Assembly: GCA_018713805.1 (NCBI GenBank)
Contig: DVOF01000072.1
Span: forward strand, 1-6,668
Reading direction: 5' to 3'
Source of the DNA: Candidatus Aphodoplasma excrementigallinarum
Lineage (GTDB): Bacteria; Bacillota; Clostridia; UBA1381; UMGS1253
Length of the DNA stretch: 6,668 nucleotides
The notes beneath the pieces were generated by a model, which was given only the letters and a program-made list of their open reading frames with translations, searched no databases and was not told the origin of the DNA. The position numbers were made by a program, and so were the translations under genes. Shown here piece after piece: positions 6,646 through 6,668 of the stretch; position 1 is the stretch's first letter; every line of letters starts with the position of its first letter.

Positions 6646-6668
6646 GCTGCAACCTCCTTGTATAGGTG

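Overview
The window carries the distal part of a VanG-type (D-Ala-D-Ser) glycopeptide-resistance cluster on the + strand, followed by a convergent gene for a class A penicillin-binding protein on the - strand. Strong AGGAGG-type ribosome binding sites, a mid-range base composition and the PBP1A-like protein (paired cysteines, long Thr/Pro-rich tail) suggest a Gram-positive, probably Clostridia-like (gut Firmicute) host. The host assignment is inference; the identification of the genes is much firmer.

Layout. Positions 1-78 are the last codons of a sensor histidine kinase, most probably vanS. Positions 79-217 are a regulatory region: tandem VanR-type boxes that begin inside the end of vanS, then a long hairpin with a T-rich tail that also contains an extended -10 element. 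Next come vanW (218-1042), the D-Ala-D-Ser ligase gene vanG (1058-2110) and the membrane serine racemase gene vanT (2136-4280). They are separated by 15 and 25 bases, each has its own Shine-Dalgarno sequence, and they look like one operon. A stem-loop that can act in both directions (4318-4352) separates vanT from the 760-residue bifunctional PBP gene (6645-4363, minus strand), whose GTG start and ribosome binding site are just inside the right edge.

How it works together. VanS (truncated here) and an upstream, unseen VanR would sense the drug and activate the vanW promoter. VanT supplies D-serine, perhaps taking up L-serine through its membrane half. VanG joins D-Ala to D-Ser, giving precursors that bind vancomycin weakly. 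The role of VanW is unknown. The PBP polymerises and cross-links peptidoglycan and would have to accept such stems.

The main oddity is what is missing. Known VanG operons have vanXY between vanG and vanT, and the enterococcal one also has a vanY-type gene between vanS and vanW. Both places hold only short intergenic DNA here, so no D,D-peptidase that removes D-Ala-D-Ala precursors is encoded in the visible operon.
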